33,866 nt of DNA from an uncultured bacterium (GTDB lineage Bacteria > Acidobacteriota > Thermoanaerobaculia > Multivoradales > J023). This document shows, piece after piece, positions 24,974-33,483 of the stretch (its first letter is position 1; each line of letters opens with the position of its first letter). The notes under the pieces are model-generated. The model ran no database searches. It was not told where the DNA came from and worked only from the letters and a program-made list of their open reading frames with translations. The position numbers were made by a program, and so were the translations under genes. The stretch is taken from assembly GCA_937948815.1 (NCBI GenBank), contig CALFAM010000344.1, positions 1-33,866 of the forward strand. Reading direction: 5' to 3'.

Positions 24974-26857
24974 TCAGGAAGATGCGCGCGGCGCGGTGTC
25001 GACCGGCTCGTGAGGGTCGACTCGGAGATCGGGTTTGCCACCAGGCGGGTTGCTGCCTCTCTGCGGGGCACGTGAACCCTCACCGTTCCACTGAACACTC
25101 GTTCGGTGCGCGAGCTTGTCCGTCCAGTAGACGCTCGCCCGCCACCGCTTTCGCAGCAAGGGGACGCTGCGCAGCCATCGCCACGATCGTGTCGATCGCA
25201 GGTGGGCGAGGACGAAGAAGAGCAGGAATCCCTGACGCATCGTCGGCGTCTGGTGCAGGCGCCGCGACAGCAGCACGGTCGGCGACGGCTTGGGCGACTC
25301 GGCGCCCTCGGCGGGCCACGGATGGGGGTGGGGGGCACGAAAGCCGCCCCGTGGCGCGTGTAGGTGGAGGACGGGTAGGGCGGGGTCGTAGACGACGTAA
25401 AACCCATATCGGCGCAGGCGCATGCCGTAGTCGAAATCCTCGCCATAGCCGCCATCCAGGCGCCGGTCGAAGCCGCCCACGGTGTCGCACGCAGCGCGCG
25501 AGAGCAGGGCCACCCCTGCGAAGCGCGGCCATAGGCGTGGCAGGGTGCCCGCATTCGATACTGCGGGGTCCTGGTTCGGGAGATGGACCCGCGGGTTGAC
25601 AGCGTGGGCATCGTAGGCGCCGGCCGTCGCGCGCATGCCGGCGATCAGATCCGGCCCGAAACGAACGTCGTCGTCGAGCAAGAGCACCCAGTCACAGTCG
25701 GCCCGGGTGCGCGAAAGACCGAGGTTCCGGGCGCGGCATGCGCCGGTCCAGGCAACCGTCAGCCGCTCGATCTCGAATGGGCGCTCTCCTGCCGGCTCGA
25801 CCGCGAGCTCGGGACGCTGGTCTTGCGCTTCGGCAAGGGATGCTGTCGGTGCCGGGCATTGGTCGACGATCACCACCCGGCGTGGCGGCTCGGTCTGGGC
25901 AGCGAGGTCGTCGAGCACGTCCTCCAGTAGGCGTGGTCGGCCGAGGGTCGGAATGACCACCTCGACCGCCGCGGCTCCGGCCGCCGAGGCTGACACGGCG
26001 GCGCTCCTGGCGATACCCGGGAGGCTCGCCTGGGGTTCTGGTCGGAGGCTCGAGAGGGTCGGATGATCGATCTTCCGTGGTGCCGGTGCCCTCAGACCTC
26101 GCAGGGCTGCCATCAAGGGCAAGCGCTTTTCGAAACAGAGATTGGCGAGCAGCCAGACGAGAACCCAGCGTCGGTCGAGGTAGCGTCGTAGCAGGATCGG
26201 GACATCGCCCGCGACCAAGCCCGAGGGTTGGGCCGCGGGCGGACCGTCCGCCTGGGCCTCCGCCGTCGAAGGGTGGCCGGCGCTATTCCGGCCAGATTGC
26301 GGTACCTGGACACGCATTCGTGGCTCGGCCAGCGGAAAGACGCCATGGGCCATGCCGCGCAAGGCGATGTCGGTCAGCGCGGCTTCCAGCCCAAGCTCGG
26401 GATCGAATCCCAGTGCCAACAGCACGCTGGCGCGGACCAAGCCGGCGCGTGGCGACACCAGGCAGGTGGCACGAGGCCGATCGCTGCGCGTAGGCAGCAG
26501 ATAGGGCGCCTCGTACTCGACCCAGCCGAGACTGGCAAGGGTTGGTGATGCGGGGTCGACATCCCCCAGATGCAGCAGCTCGAGCGGGTGTCGCCGGAGC
26601 GCGGGCCAGGTCGCCGGTCGGGTTGCATCAGGCTCGAAGCTGACATCGAGCCAGGCGATTTCGTGGTTGGGATGGGTGGCGGCCAACGTTGCCAGTGCGA
26701 CCGCGGCGTTCCCGTCGGACAACGGCATCTCATTGTCATTCGGCGCCGGTTTCACACGATTCCGACCCGAGCGCACCAGCTGTGTCTGCCAAAGGCCAAC
26801 GGCGCGCTCACCGTCGATCTGCAAGGCCCAGAGACTCGCCTGATCCAAGCTAGACAC
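24974..26857 (-). CDS. Family 2 glycosyltransferase with extra N-terminal GT-A-like domain
   Basis: The 627-residue protein is about twice the size of a simple GT2. The catalytic GT2 domain lies at about 297-500: VEVVIPTLGRPRLLEDVL, VLLLDDDVRFGPD with the metal-binding DDD at 395-397, and GGYGEDFDYGMRLRRYGF. Residues 50-185 form a second region whose end (ASVLLALGFDPELGL then EAALTDIALRGMAHGVF) parallels the end of a GT2 domain but lacks the DDD metal site, suggesting a degenerate GT-A copy. A hydrophobic stretch (RRWVLVWLLANLCF, about 229-242) joins the halves. GTG 26857 is chosen over GTG 26887 because GAGGAG lies 7 bases before it. It overlaps the upstream gene by 8 bases. Confidence 0.85.
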   Translation of the reverse strand: MSSLDQASLWALQIDGERAVGLWQTQLVRSGRNRVKPAPNDNEMPLSDGNAAVALATLAATHPNHEIAWLDVSFEPDATRPATWPALRRHPLELLHLGDVDPASPTLASLGWVEYEAPYLLPTRSDRPRATCLVSPRAGLVRASVLLALGFDPELGLEAALTDIALRGMAHGVFPLAEPRMRVQVPQSGRNSAGHPSTAEAQADGPPAAQPSGLVAGDVPILLRRYLDRRWVLVWLLANLCFEKRLPLMAALRGLRAPAPRKIDHPTLSSLRPEPQASLPGIARSAAVSASAAGAAAVEVVIPTLGRPRLLEDVLDDLAAQTEPPRRVVIVDQCPAPTASLAEAQDQRPELAVEPAGERPFEIERLTVAWTGACRARNLGLSRTRADCDWVLLLDDDVRFGPDLIAGMRATAGAYDAHAVNPRVHLPNQDPAVSNAGTLPRLWPRFAGVALLSRAACDTVGGFDRRLDGGYGEDFDYGMRLRRYGFYVVYDPALPVLHLHAPRGGFRAPHPHPWPAEGAESPKPSPTVLLSRRLHQTPTMRQGFLLFFVLAHLRSTRSWRWLRSVPLLRKRWRASVYWTDKLAHRTSVQWNGEGSRAPQRGSNPPGGKPDLRVDPHEPVDTAPRASS

Positions 26858-27929
26858 GGGACGGCTCCTCAAGAGGCGACTCCTCACGTGGCGGCGGATG
26901 CATCAGAACCTCGGCGCCACCTGCCAGGCGTCCCAAGGTCTCGAGTAGCGCATGGCCACGGCGTGGCCCCCGAATGGCCTCACCCAACCGGCAGCCAGCG
27001 AGCAAGAAGGTGGTCGACCACCAGCGTGCGCGATCTGGCCAGGACGGCTGCGGCCACCGCGTCCGCCAGACCCGCCAGCCGTTGCGCGTCACCATACGCC
27101 CATAGTGCCAAGGACGTGGCCTGCCGAGAGGCTCGTGCAAGTGGGCGACGCGTGCCTGGGTGCACAGAAAGAGCGGGCCGCGATGACGAACCCGCAGGCA
27201 GAAGTCGAGATCCTCATAGAGACCGTAGCCCTCGAAGTAGCGTGAGAAGGATGCCTGGTCGAAAAGTGAGCGTCGCCAGGTGGATGCCCCACCCATGATG
27301 AACTCCACCGGATGATCTTGGCCATCCGGGGGGAGGTAGCCGAGCGAGCGGCCATGGCCGGACGGCGGCATCCAGCCTGGTGGCAGCGGGCTGGCGAGCC
27401 CGAGCCGGGTGCGAAGCCGCCACCGAAGCCCCTCCGGTCGGCTCCATGGACCTTGGCGATACAGCCCTCCCGATGTCCCTCCCGGGACCGCAAGTACCGT
27501 ATCCTCGCCCCTCGGCTCGATATCGTCCGAAGTGTGCTGCCAGGTGGTTTCGGTGAGAAAGCCGCCGACACCGATGGCGTCGGGGTGGGCCGAGAAGCAG
27601 GCGAGGATCGCTTCGAAGTAGCGAGGCTCGGGTACGGTGTCGTCATCGAGAAACGCGATCATGGTCGCCGTTGTTTCGGCGATGCCGACGTTGCGCTGGC
27701 GAGTCAAACCGCGTTCCTCGGCCGTGGCCCGTCGGTAGCGCACCGCGGACGCGTCGGCGTGGAGAAAAGGCGCCACCGCCTCCTCCGAGTCCTGGTCCGG
27801 GGAGCCATCGACGATCAAAACCTCGTCCGGTACCCGCGTCTGGCTGCCAACCGCCTCGAGCAGTCGAACCAGCGCCTGGGGCCGTCGATAGGTGCAGATC
27901 ACCAGCGCGAGGGTGTCGGGGGCGTGCAA
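26850..27929 (-). CDS. Family 2 glycosyltransferase
   Basis: The 359-residue protein is a GT-A enzyme: LALVICTYRRPQALVRLLEAV at the N-terminus, EVLIVDGSPD, RNVGIAE, the metal-binding MIAFLDDDTVPEP, FIMGGASTWRRSLFD and GLYEDLDFCLRVRHRGP. A C-terminal basic, Trp-rich stretch (HYGRMVTRNGWRVWRTRW) may sit at the membrane. The best start is TTG 27929, 12 bases after the stop of the ligase gene. It has no strong ribosome site, so the first residues are uncertain. Donor and acceptor are unknown. Confidence 0.89.
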   Translation of the reverse strand: MHAPDTLALVICTYRRPQALVRLLEAVGSQTRVPDEVLIVDGSPDQDSEEAVAPFLHADASAVRYRRATAEERGLTRQRNVGIAETTATMIAFLDDDTVPEPRYFEAILACFSAHPDAIGVGGFLTETTWQHTSDDIEPRGEDTVLAVPGGTSGGLYRQGPWSRPEGLRWRLRTRLGLASPLPPGWMPPSGHGRSLGYLPPDGQDHPVEFIMGGASTWRRSLFDQASFSRYFEGYGLYEDLDFCLRVRHRGPLFLCTQARVAHLHEPLGRPRPWHYGRMVTRNGWRVWRTRWPQPSWPDRARWWSTTFLLAGCRLGEAIRGPRRGHALLETLGRLAGGAEVLMHPPPREESPLEEPSRV

Positions 27930-27941
27930 GGCGAGCTCGGA

Positions 27942-29447
27942 TCAACCACGGACCGCCGGATTCGGCGCCGAATCCGACAACCGTGGCGGCTGCAAGGTCT
28001 GGTGTGGAGCGGCCGTAGCGGTCAGCGCTGGTGGCGCCATGTGTGCCCCGGGATGGAGCGGCTGCCGCATACGTTGGGCCTTCGGCGGACGTTGCCAGCG
28101 CACGAGGGCGAGCCCGAACAGGAACGAGATGGCCGCGATGCGCATGGCAGCATGGGACATTTCGAGCATCGACCATCCCGCCAGAGTCGCCACCCATGCC
28201 TTGGTCAGCATGGTCGGAGCGCGCACGTAGGCCGTCAACGCGAGCAGACCGAGGCCGAAGAGTGCGGCCATGCCGAAGATTCCATGCTCGGCGAGCATGC
28301 GGGTGTACTCGGTATGGGCGGCAATATCGTGGCTGAACGCTGCACGCCGATGTTCTTTGGCCATCCCGGGCCCGACCCCGAAGAGCGGATTGTCTCGAAA
28401 GAGCTGCCACTCGTGCGCTGCGATCTCGCGCCGCAGTGAGGGGTCGAGATCGCCGTAGCGCTTGCTCAAGGTGCCACCCGTGAATGCATCGAGACGCGGC
28501 AGAATGAGCTGGGTGCCGAGGGCGCCGATGGCCAGCAGCCCGAGCAGCAGGGTCATCCGTGCTTTGCGATGATGCAGGAAGTGCACGCCGAGCACCCCTG
28601 TGCAGATCACGGCGTTGAGCACGCCGCCGCGCGAGAAGGTGAGCACGGCCTGAACGATCAGCTGCAGCGAGAGCGCGAGGTAGATCCAACGCCACAAGCC
28701 GCCTCGGGTTTGCAGCGCGAGGAAGAAGCAGATGAAGGCGCCGAGGCCGAGGGCGGCCGAGACCTGGTTGGGCCCGAACCCACCGCTGGTGACGAAGTTC
28801 GAGCCTTCACTGAAGTGAATCTGGTCGGCATCGAGAACGGCCCGCCCGACCACCGCGGCCATACCCACGAGCGGTGCCGCGATCGCGACCAGCACGCCAC
28901 GAAGGTCGATGGTCGAGCTCAGGCAGCCCGAGATGACGAAGGCGGCGACCGCCAGCGCGAAGGGGCCCGAGAGGTTGAAGCTGATCTGTCGCCGTGCTTC
29001 GTTTCCCGCCCCCACGGTCTGGATGGTCATCAGGATCGAAGGGAGCAGCAGGATGAAGTAGAGGGCGGCGAGCTGAGAAGGACGGCGCCATCCCGGGAGT
29101 CTGGGAATGGCCGCGAGCAGCAAGAGCGCGCTGCCGTATTTCCCGAATTCGTAGACGATGGCACCGCCGCTCATCCGCCATAGAACTTCTGCGCCGGCCA
29201 GATAGCCAGCCGCCAAAATGGTCCGATGGGCAGTTCGTCTCGAGGCGCTCCAGTGCAGCCCGATGGCCAGCACGGCCAGGGCGTGGGCGGTAGCCACCAA
29301 GGGCATGACCCGGATCGCCAGGCTCAGGGGTGCATGGGCGAAAATGAACGCCAGCTCCTGAAGCTCCCTCGACCGCCGGCGCACCATGGGGCGCGGCATG
29401 ACGACTGGGCGGTGAGGGAGGCGGGCTGGAGCCGTGATGGTGTTCAT
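27942..29447 (-). CDS. O-antigen ligase/polymerase family membrane protein (Wzy_C-like)
   Basis: The 501-residue protein has about ten to twelve membrane helices. The Wzy_C/WaaL-type core includes VLTFSRGGVLNAVICTG, a long periplasmic loop with DNPLFGVGPGMAKEH, and AHTEYTRMLAEHGIFGMAA; the Arg of FSRGG and the His of AHTEY are family hallmarks. The cytoplasmic N-terminus is basic and the C-terminal 50 residues are Pro/Ala-rich. Such proteins either polymerise repeat units or attach finished chains to a lipid or protein. The sequence does not separate these roles. No strong ribosome site precedes ATG 29447. The 226-base gap upstream, which contains a tandem repeat, is the longest break in the operon. 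Confidence 0.9.
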   Translation of the reverse strand: MNTITAPARLPHRPVVMPRPMVRRRSRELQELAFIFAHAPLSLAIRVMPLVATAHALAVLAIGLHWSASRRTAHRTILAAGYLAGAEVLWRMSGGAIVYEFGKYGSALLLLAAIPRLPGWRRPSQLAALYFILLLPSILMTIQTVGAGNEARRQISFNLSGPFALAVAAFVISGCLSSTIDLRGVLVAIAAPLVGMAAVVGRAVLDADQIHFSEGSNFVTSGGFGPNQVSAALGLGAFICFFLALQTRGGLWRWIYLALSLQLIVQAVLTFSRGGVLNAVICTGVLGVHFLHHRKARMTLLLGLLAIGALGTQLILPRLDAFTGGTLSKRYGDLDPSLRREIAAHEWQLFRDNPLFGVGPGMAKEHRRAAFSHDIAAHTEYTRMLAEHGIFGMAALFGLGLLALTAYVRAPTMLTKAWVATLAGWSMLEMSHAAMRIAAISFLFGLALVRWQRPPKAQRMRQPLHPGAHMAPPALTATAAPHQTLQPPRLSDSAPNPAVRG

Positions 29448-29581
29448 CGCAACGAGGGGGGGGCGACGCCGATCCGCTGTGCCTGTGTCAGGTTGGTGAC
29501 CATCGTCGTGCAGAGAGTCATGGTAGCGCAGCCGGCCGGCGCCACGCGAGCCTCACGGGCCGTGCTTGGACCGTGACGTAT

Positions 29582-29686
29582 TCTCGCGGCCCATTGTCTC
29601 AGCGCCCGCTATCTCAGGGCTCGTTGTCTCAGGGCCCGCCATCTCGCCCCGCGTCGTCTCAGCCCGCGTCGTCTCAGCCCGAGGTG
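29582..29686. repeat. 15-bp tandem repeat array, seven units
   Basis: TCTCA or TCTCG recurs at 29582, 29597, 29612, 29627, 29642, 29657 and 29672, an exact 15-base period. The intervening ten bases are GC-rich and vary; units 5-6 are closest (TCTCRSCCCGCGTCG). The array straddles the stop of the upstream GT4 gene: the TGA at 29676-29674 is part of the last unit. Because 15 is a multiple of three, the other TCTCA units repeat the same TGA in the same frame. It fills about half of the 226-base gap before the ligase-family gene. Confidence 0.9.
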
Positions 29687-30909
29687 CTGGGCGGCCTTCG
29701 CTTGCTGTTCTGGTCCCCAAAGGCCTCACGCGGAACCTGCCAGGCCTCAGCGAGCAAGTCGCCGAGAGCGGTTCGCAGGTGGCTGAGGGTGTAGCGCTGG
29801 CCCCACGCGGCCGCTGCCAGGCGCTGTGCACGGAAGGCGTCGGGGCGGGTGGCCAGAGCGCCGAGGTGCTTGGCCAGCGCCTCATCGTCCCCGGGTTCCA
29901 TGACCACGCCGCGGTCTTCGAGGATGGTCGGCACCAGGCCACGGTTCGATCCCAAGCAGAGCAGCCCGAAGGCCATGGCTTCGGTGATGGCCTTGGGCCA
30001 ACCCTCGGTTTCGGACACCAGGACGAGGGCATCATGGCGGGCATAGGCCTCGAGCACGTCCTCGAAGTCGACGCCGCCGGCGAAGTGCACCTGCGCAGCC
30101 ACGTCCTGCTCGCTGGCCAGGGCTTCGAGGCTCGAACGCTCGGGGCCGTCGCCGAGAATGGTGGCCTCGGCCGCGATGCCACGCGCCTTCAAGGTCGCGA
30201 GCGCGCGGATCAGGGCGTCGACGTTCTTGGCGGCGCTCAGCCGGCCAACGAAGAGTACCCGCAACGGCCCGGGGACCCGCGCGTGCTCGATGGTCGTCCG
30301 CGCGCGGGTGACGTGCGCGTCGTCCAGGACGGAGGTAAAGAAAGGTGTGACCTTGGCCGGCTGCTTGGGCCAGTCTCCGTAGACCGTGACCGGTCCCCGC
30401 CACCAGGGCGAGCGCAACAAGGCGCGCTGCAGGCGAAACGACCAGGCTTCGCCCGGATACGTACCCCACTGGCCTGCGTATTTGGCGACCAGGCGACGGC
30501 AGAAGAGCGGCGCGAGGACGACACCGAGCAGCCCGAGATTGCCGGGACAGCGGACGTGGACCGCGCCGGCGCCGCGCAGCGCCCGGCTGAGATCACGCAC
30601 AAGGCGAGGCAGCATGACGAGCTGGCGAGCCTTGGCACCGAGGGAATCGCCTCCCGATGCCTGCTGTGGCAGAAGGTGGACGTTCTTGCGGTCGATGGCT
30701 GCGGAGTCACCGGGTGGCGGGCCGGCCTTGGTGGGCGCGGCGATCAGCAGGCGCGGAAAGAGATCGGCCCACACTTCGAGCTCACGCGCGTAGGGCGCGT
30801 AGGCCCACAGGCGCCCGCGCCAGTCATGGTGTGCGACGTGCGAGACGACCACCAAGTCGCCGAGCGTGCGACTCACGGCGCGGTCCGGTCCGCTGCGCTT
30901 GGCACGCAT
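29674..30909 (-). CDS. Family 4 glycosyltransferase (GT-B)
   Basis: The 411-residue protein is a GT-B enzyme with LVVVSHVAHHDWRGRLWAY near the N-terminus, VHVRCPGNLGLLGVVLA, LRVLFVGRLSAAKNVDALI, ILGDGPERSSLEALA and the GT4 donor-binding motif SETEGWPKAITEAMAFG. Start ATG 30909 lies 19 bases after the stop of the upstream gene; the frame stays open to 31014 but that part overlaps the neighbour and lacks a start with a ribosome site. Its stop codon lies in the last unit of the 15-bp repeat array, so its C-terminus may vary between strains. Confidence 0.89.
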   Translation of the reverse strand: MRAKRSGPDRAVSRTLGDLVVVSHVAHHDWRGRLWAYAPYARELEVWADLFPRLLIAAPTKAGPPPGDSAAIDRKNVHLLPQQASGGDSLGAKARQLVMLPRLVRDLSRALRGAGAVHVRCPGNLGLLGVVLAPLFCRRLVAKYAGQWGTYPGEAWSFRLQRALLRSPWWRGPVTVYGDWPKQPAKVTPFFTSVLDDAHVTRARTTIEHARVPGPLRVLFVGRLSAAKNVDALIRALATLKARGIAAEATILGDGPERSSLEALASEQDVAAQVHFAGGVDFEDVLEAYARHDALVLVSETEGWPKAITEAMAFGLLCLGSNRGLVPTILEDRGVVMEPGDDEALAKHLGALATRPDAFRAQRLAAAAWGQRYTLSHLRTALGDLLAEAWQVPREAFGDQNSKRRPPSTSG

Positions 30910-30928
30910 CGATGGGCCAGGGTGATGC

Positions 30929-32302
30929 TCATGGCCATGCGGCTCCGACGAGCCCAATCGGCTCGGCTGAATCTTGTGCCTGGGTCCGAGACATGGCTTC
31001 GACGAGCACGGCAAGGTCGTCGATCTGACGTGCCGCCGAAAAGCGCCTCAGCAGGTTCTCGCTCGGCGCGTGCGCGGACAGTGTCCCGGCCTGCCAGGCG
31101 GCATAGATGGCGTCGAGATTGGCGTGGATTTGCTCACGGTCGTCGCGGGGCGAGACCCAGCCACAATGGTGATCACGGAGCATGTCCGAGACCGTCCCGG
31201 AATCGGTACCCACGACCCAAATCGGCTTGCGGAAGGCGAGATAGGAGGTGCTCTTCGACTGCAAGAGCGGTGCGTCGGCATCTGCCTTGAGATCGAGCAG
31301 CACGTCTTGGGTGGCGAGCTCGCGATCGAGCTCCGGCCCTCCGCGCCCGGCGGTTTGCTCCAACGCGACGGGCAGGCTGTCGAGAAAGGCCCGGGTGTGG
31401 GGGGTGCTGATCGAGAGATGGAAGGTGAAGTGCAGGGCGCGCGCGGCGTCTCGATTGGCCTCGCACCAGGCGTTCACGGCTGCCGAGAAGGCGTCACTGA
31501 TCCGGGTCTTGTTCAGTGTCCCGGCAAATGCGATGCGCAGTCGCTCGGGGTCACCGGGCTCGGTCGCCACGCTGGGCTCGGCCGGTCGCGCGATGTGCGG
31601 GAGGATCGCGGCGGGCAACGTCTCGATCGTCGGAAACGCAGCGATCTCGAGATCGCGCAGGGCCCGGCACGGGAAGGTCAACGCATCGACGTGCCGGAGC
31701 GCGCGGACCAGGGCCTGCCGGGTCTTGCGGTCGGTCGCGGGGTGACTCGCGTAGAGCCCGGGCCACACATCGGCCGGCAGTGGATCATTGATGTTGACCA
31801 GCCAGCGGAACGAACGCTCGCGACGAACACGGGCAACGGCGGCGATGCTCGCATAGGGCAACGCGCGGGACCACACCAAAGCATCCGGATGGCGATCGAG
31901 AACCTGCTCGAGGCGTCGGCTCGCGGCATGTTGCCAGGCGTTCAGCTTGAGTCCCCAGCCCGTCGCCTGCCACGCGACTCGGTTGACGATCCGCTCGAGG
32001 ATGCCCTGCTGCCCCTCGTGTCGTCGCCGGGCTGACAGGGCTGCTGCCAGCCGCGTGATCGCGGGCGCGAGCGGGTCCCGCGCACCGGCAGGCCCGAGTG
32101 CGTGCATGGTGCAGCGTGCCGCGGGGAACGGGGCCTCTGATGTTGCCCATGGTTGGCCGCCGGAAATGACCGTGACCCCGGCCGGCCAGCGCTCGGCCAG
32201 GGCGCGCACCAACACCGCGTTGACCTGAGCCTCCGGGCCTCCAGGGCCCGGGGCCATCGCGTAGGCGACAACGACGAGATGTGGGAGCCGGTCCGTTGTC
32301 AT
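30929..32302 (-). CDS. GT-B glycosyltransferase-like protein
   Basis: The 457-residue protein starts LVVVAYAMAPGPGGPEAQVN, has WLVNINDPLPADVW in the middle and a C-terminal donor-domain pattern IAFAGTLNKTRISDAFSAAV, LLDLKADADAPLLQSKSTS and WVVGTDSGTVSDMLR. This fits a divergent GT-B (GT4-like) glycosyltransferase, but the usual E-x7-E motif is replaced by the SKSTSYLAF segment, so the family assignment is less firm than for its neighbours. Start ATG 32302 overlaps the upstream stop as ATGA (32299-32302), so it is translationally coupled. Confidence 0.78.
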   Translation of the reverse strand: MTTDRLPHLVVVAYAMAPGPGGPEAQVNAVLVRALAERWPAGVTVISGGQPWATSEAPFPAARCTMHALGPAGARDPLAPAITRLAAALSARRRHEGQQGILERIVNRVAWQATGWGLKLNAWQHAASRRLEQVLDRHPDALVWSRALPYASIAAVARVRRERSFRWLVNINDPLPADVWPGLYASHPATDRKTRQALVRALRHVDALTFPCRALRDLEIAAFPTIETLPAAILPHIARPAEPSVATEPGDPERLRIAFAGTLNKTRISDAFSAAVNAWCEANRDAARALHFTFHLSISTPHTRAFLDSLPVALEQTAGRGGPELDRELATQDVLLDLKADADAPLLQSKSTSYLAFRKPIWVVGTDSGTVSDMLRDHHCGWVSPRDDREQIHANLDAIYAAWQAGTLSAHAPSENLLRRFSAARQIDDLAVLVEAMSRTQAQDSAEPIGLVGAAWP

Positions 32303-33483
32303 GCGCTACGGCCTCCGGCGAGACGAGCCGACCTGCCTCGGTGGGCCAGGGAGCCGAGCCATTCGGCGGTGGTTCGCGCGACCTGATCAGCGGCGAATCG
32401 CTCGGTCACCGCGCGCCGCGCCGCGTGGCCCATCTCCGCTGCGCGCGCGGGGTCCGCCAGCAGGGAGCTGATCGCCGCCGCCAGCGCCGCGCGATTGCCG
32501 GCCGGGACCAGGATGCCGTCCACCCCGGAGGTGACGATCTCCGGCGCCCAGCCGATGTCATAGGCCACGACGGGACGCGCGCAGGCCATCGCTTCGATCC
32601 ACGAGAGGGGAAGCGCTTCGGCGTACGAGGGGAAGGCGCAAACCATGGCGCGGCCGATCTGGCTCGGAACGTCGTCGTAGGCGACGGGGCCGCGGAAAGA
32701 CACGCGGTCGTGCGCATGTGAGGCCAGTGCCTCCTGGCACAGGTGCCAGGTCGAGGCAGCACCGGTCCGCGTGTCCGTGGTGTCACGGCCGATCAGCTCG
32801 AGGCGGGCGCCAGGCACGGCGTCGACCACCTGTCCGAAGGCGTCGCAGAGATCGAGGACGCCCTTCTTGCGGACCAGTGTTCCGAGATAGAGGACCTGGC
32901 CGGCCTCCGCATGCTCGGGGGGGATGGGCCGAAAGCGCTGCATGTCGACGCCGTTCGGAATCACCTCGACCGGCTTGCCCAGGCCGAAGAGCTGGCTCGT
33001 CCGGTCGCCGGTGAAGCGGCTCACCGCCACCACGCTATCGGCTTGGCGCAAGGCCCTACGCTCGGCCCAGCGAACCGACGGGCGGACCGACTCAGCCAGA
33101 AGGTCGCCGAAATACGTGGCCGAGCCATTGCAGCGGATGCCGATCGGGCACGCCCAACGAATGCCTGCCGAGGGACCGCACCAGTCGTGCGCTTCGATGG
33201 CGACGAGGTCTTCTTCGTGCACCAGCCGGGCAACCTCACGGGCCACACGTCGACGGTTGAGCAACCAGCCGAGGCGGGGTACCCGCGTCTCTCCGAGAAA
33301 GCGGACCGCGACACCGTGGTCGTCGAACGATCGCAAGGCGCCCCAGCCGAGCACCGTGACCCGGTGCCCCTGCTGCACCAGGGCGCGTGCCACATTGCGG
33401 ACGTTGGTGCCGATCCCGCCGAAGCGCATCGGCGGGTACTCGGTGGTCAAGAAACCGAGGTGCATGGCCTTCGTGTCGTTCAC
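32299..33483 (-). CDS. Family 4 glycosyltransferase (GT-B)
   Basis: About 394 residues. N-terminal MHLGFLTTEYPPMRFGGIG carries the glycine loop of GT4 enzymes, followed by AIEAHDWCGPSAGI, VVAVSRFTGDRT, EVIPNGVDMQRFRP, LYLGTLVRKKGVLDL and PSYAEALPLSWIEAMACA with the two spaced glutamates. GTG 33483 overlaps the upstream stop as GTGA (33480-33483), the junction style seen elsewhere here. ATG 33465, with GAAGG just upstream, is an equally possible start six codons later. The donor sugar is unknown. Confidence 0.9.
   Translation of the reverse strand: MNDTKAMHLGFLTTEYPPMRFGGIGTNVRNVARALVQQGHRVTVLGWGALRSFDDHGVAVRFLGETRVPRLGWLLNRRRVAREVARLVHEEDLVAIEAHDWCGPSAGIRWACPIGIRCNGSATYFGDLLAESVRPSVRWAERRALRQADSVVAVSRFTGDRTSQLFGLGKPVEVIPNGVDMQRFRPIPPEHAEAGQVLYLGTLVRKKGVLDLCDAFGQVVDAVPGARLELIGRDTTDTRTGAASTWHLCQEALASHAHDRVSFRGPVAYDDVPSQIGRAMVCAFPSYAEALPLSWIEAMACARPVVAYDIGWAPEIVTSGVDGILVPAGNRAALAAAISSLLADPARAAEMGHAARRAVTERFAADQVARTTAEWLGSLAHRGRSARLAGGRSA

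Noticed and set aside
29582-29686. CRISPR-like array
   Set aside because: Units are 15 bases and directly adjacent; there are no spacers and no cas genes, so it is a tandem repeat.
29566-31290. 574-codon plus-strand open frame
   Set aside because: Antisense to two glycosyltransferase genes with clear motifs; composition is typical of GC-rich shadow frames.
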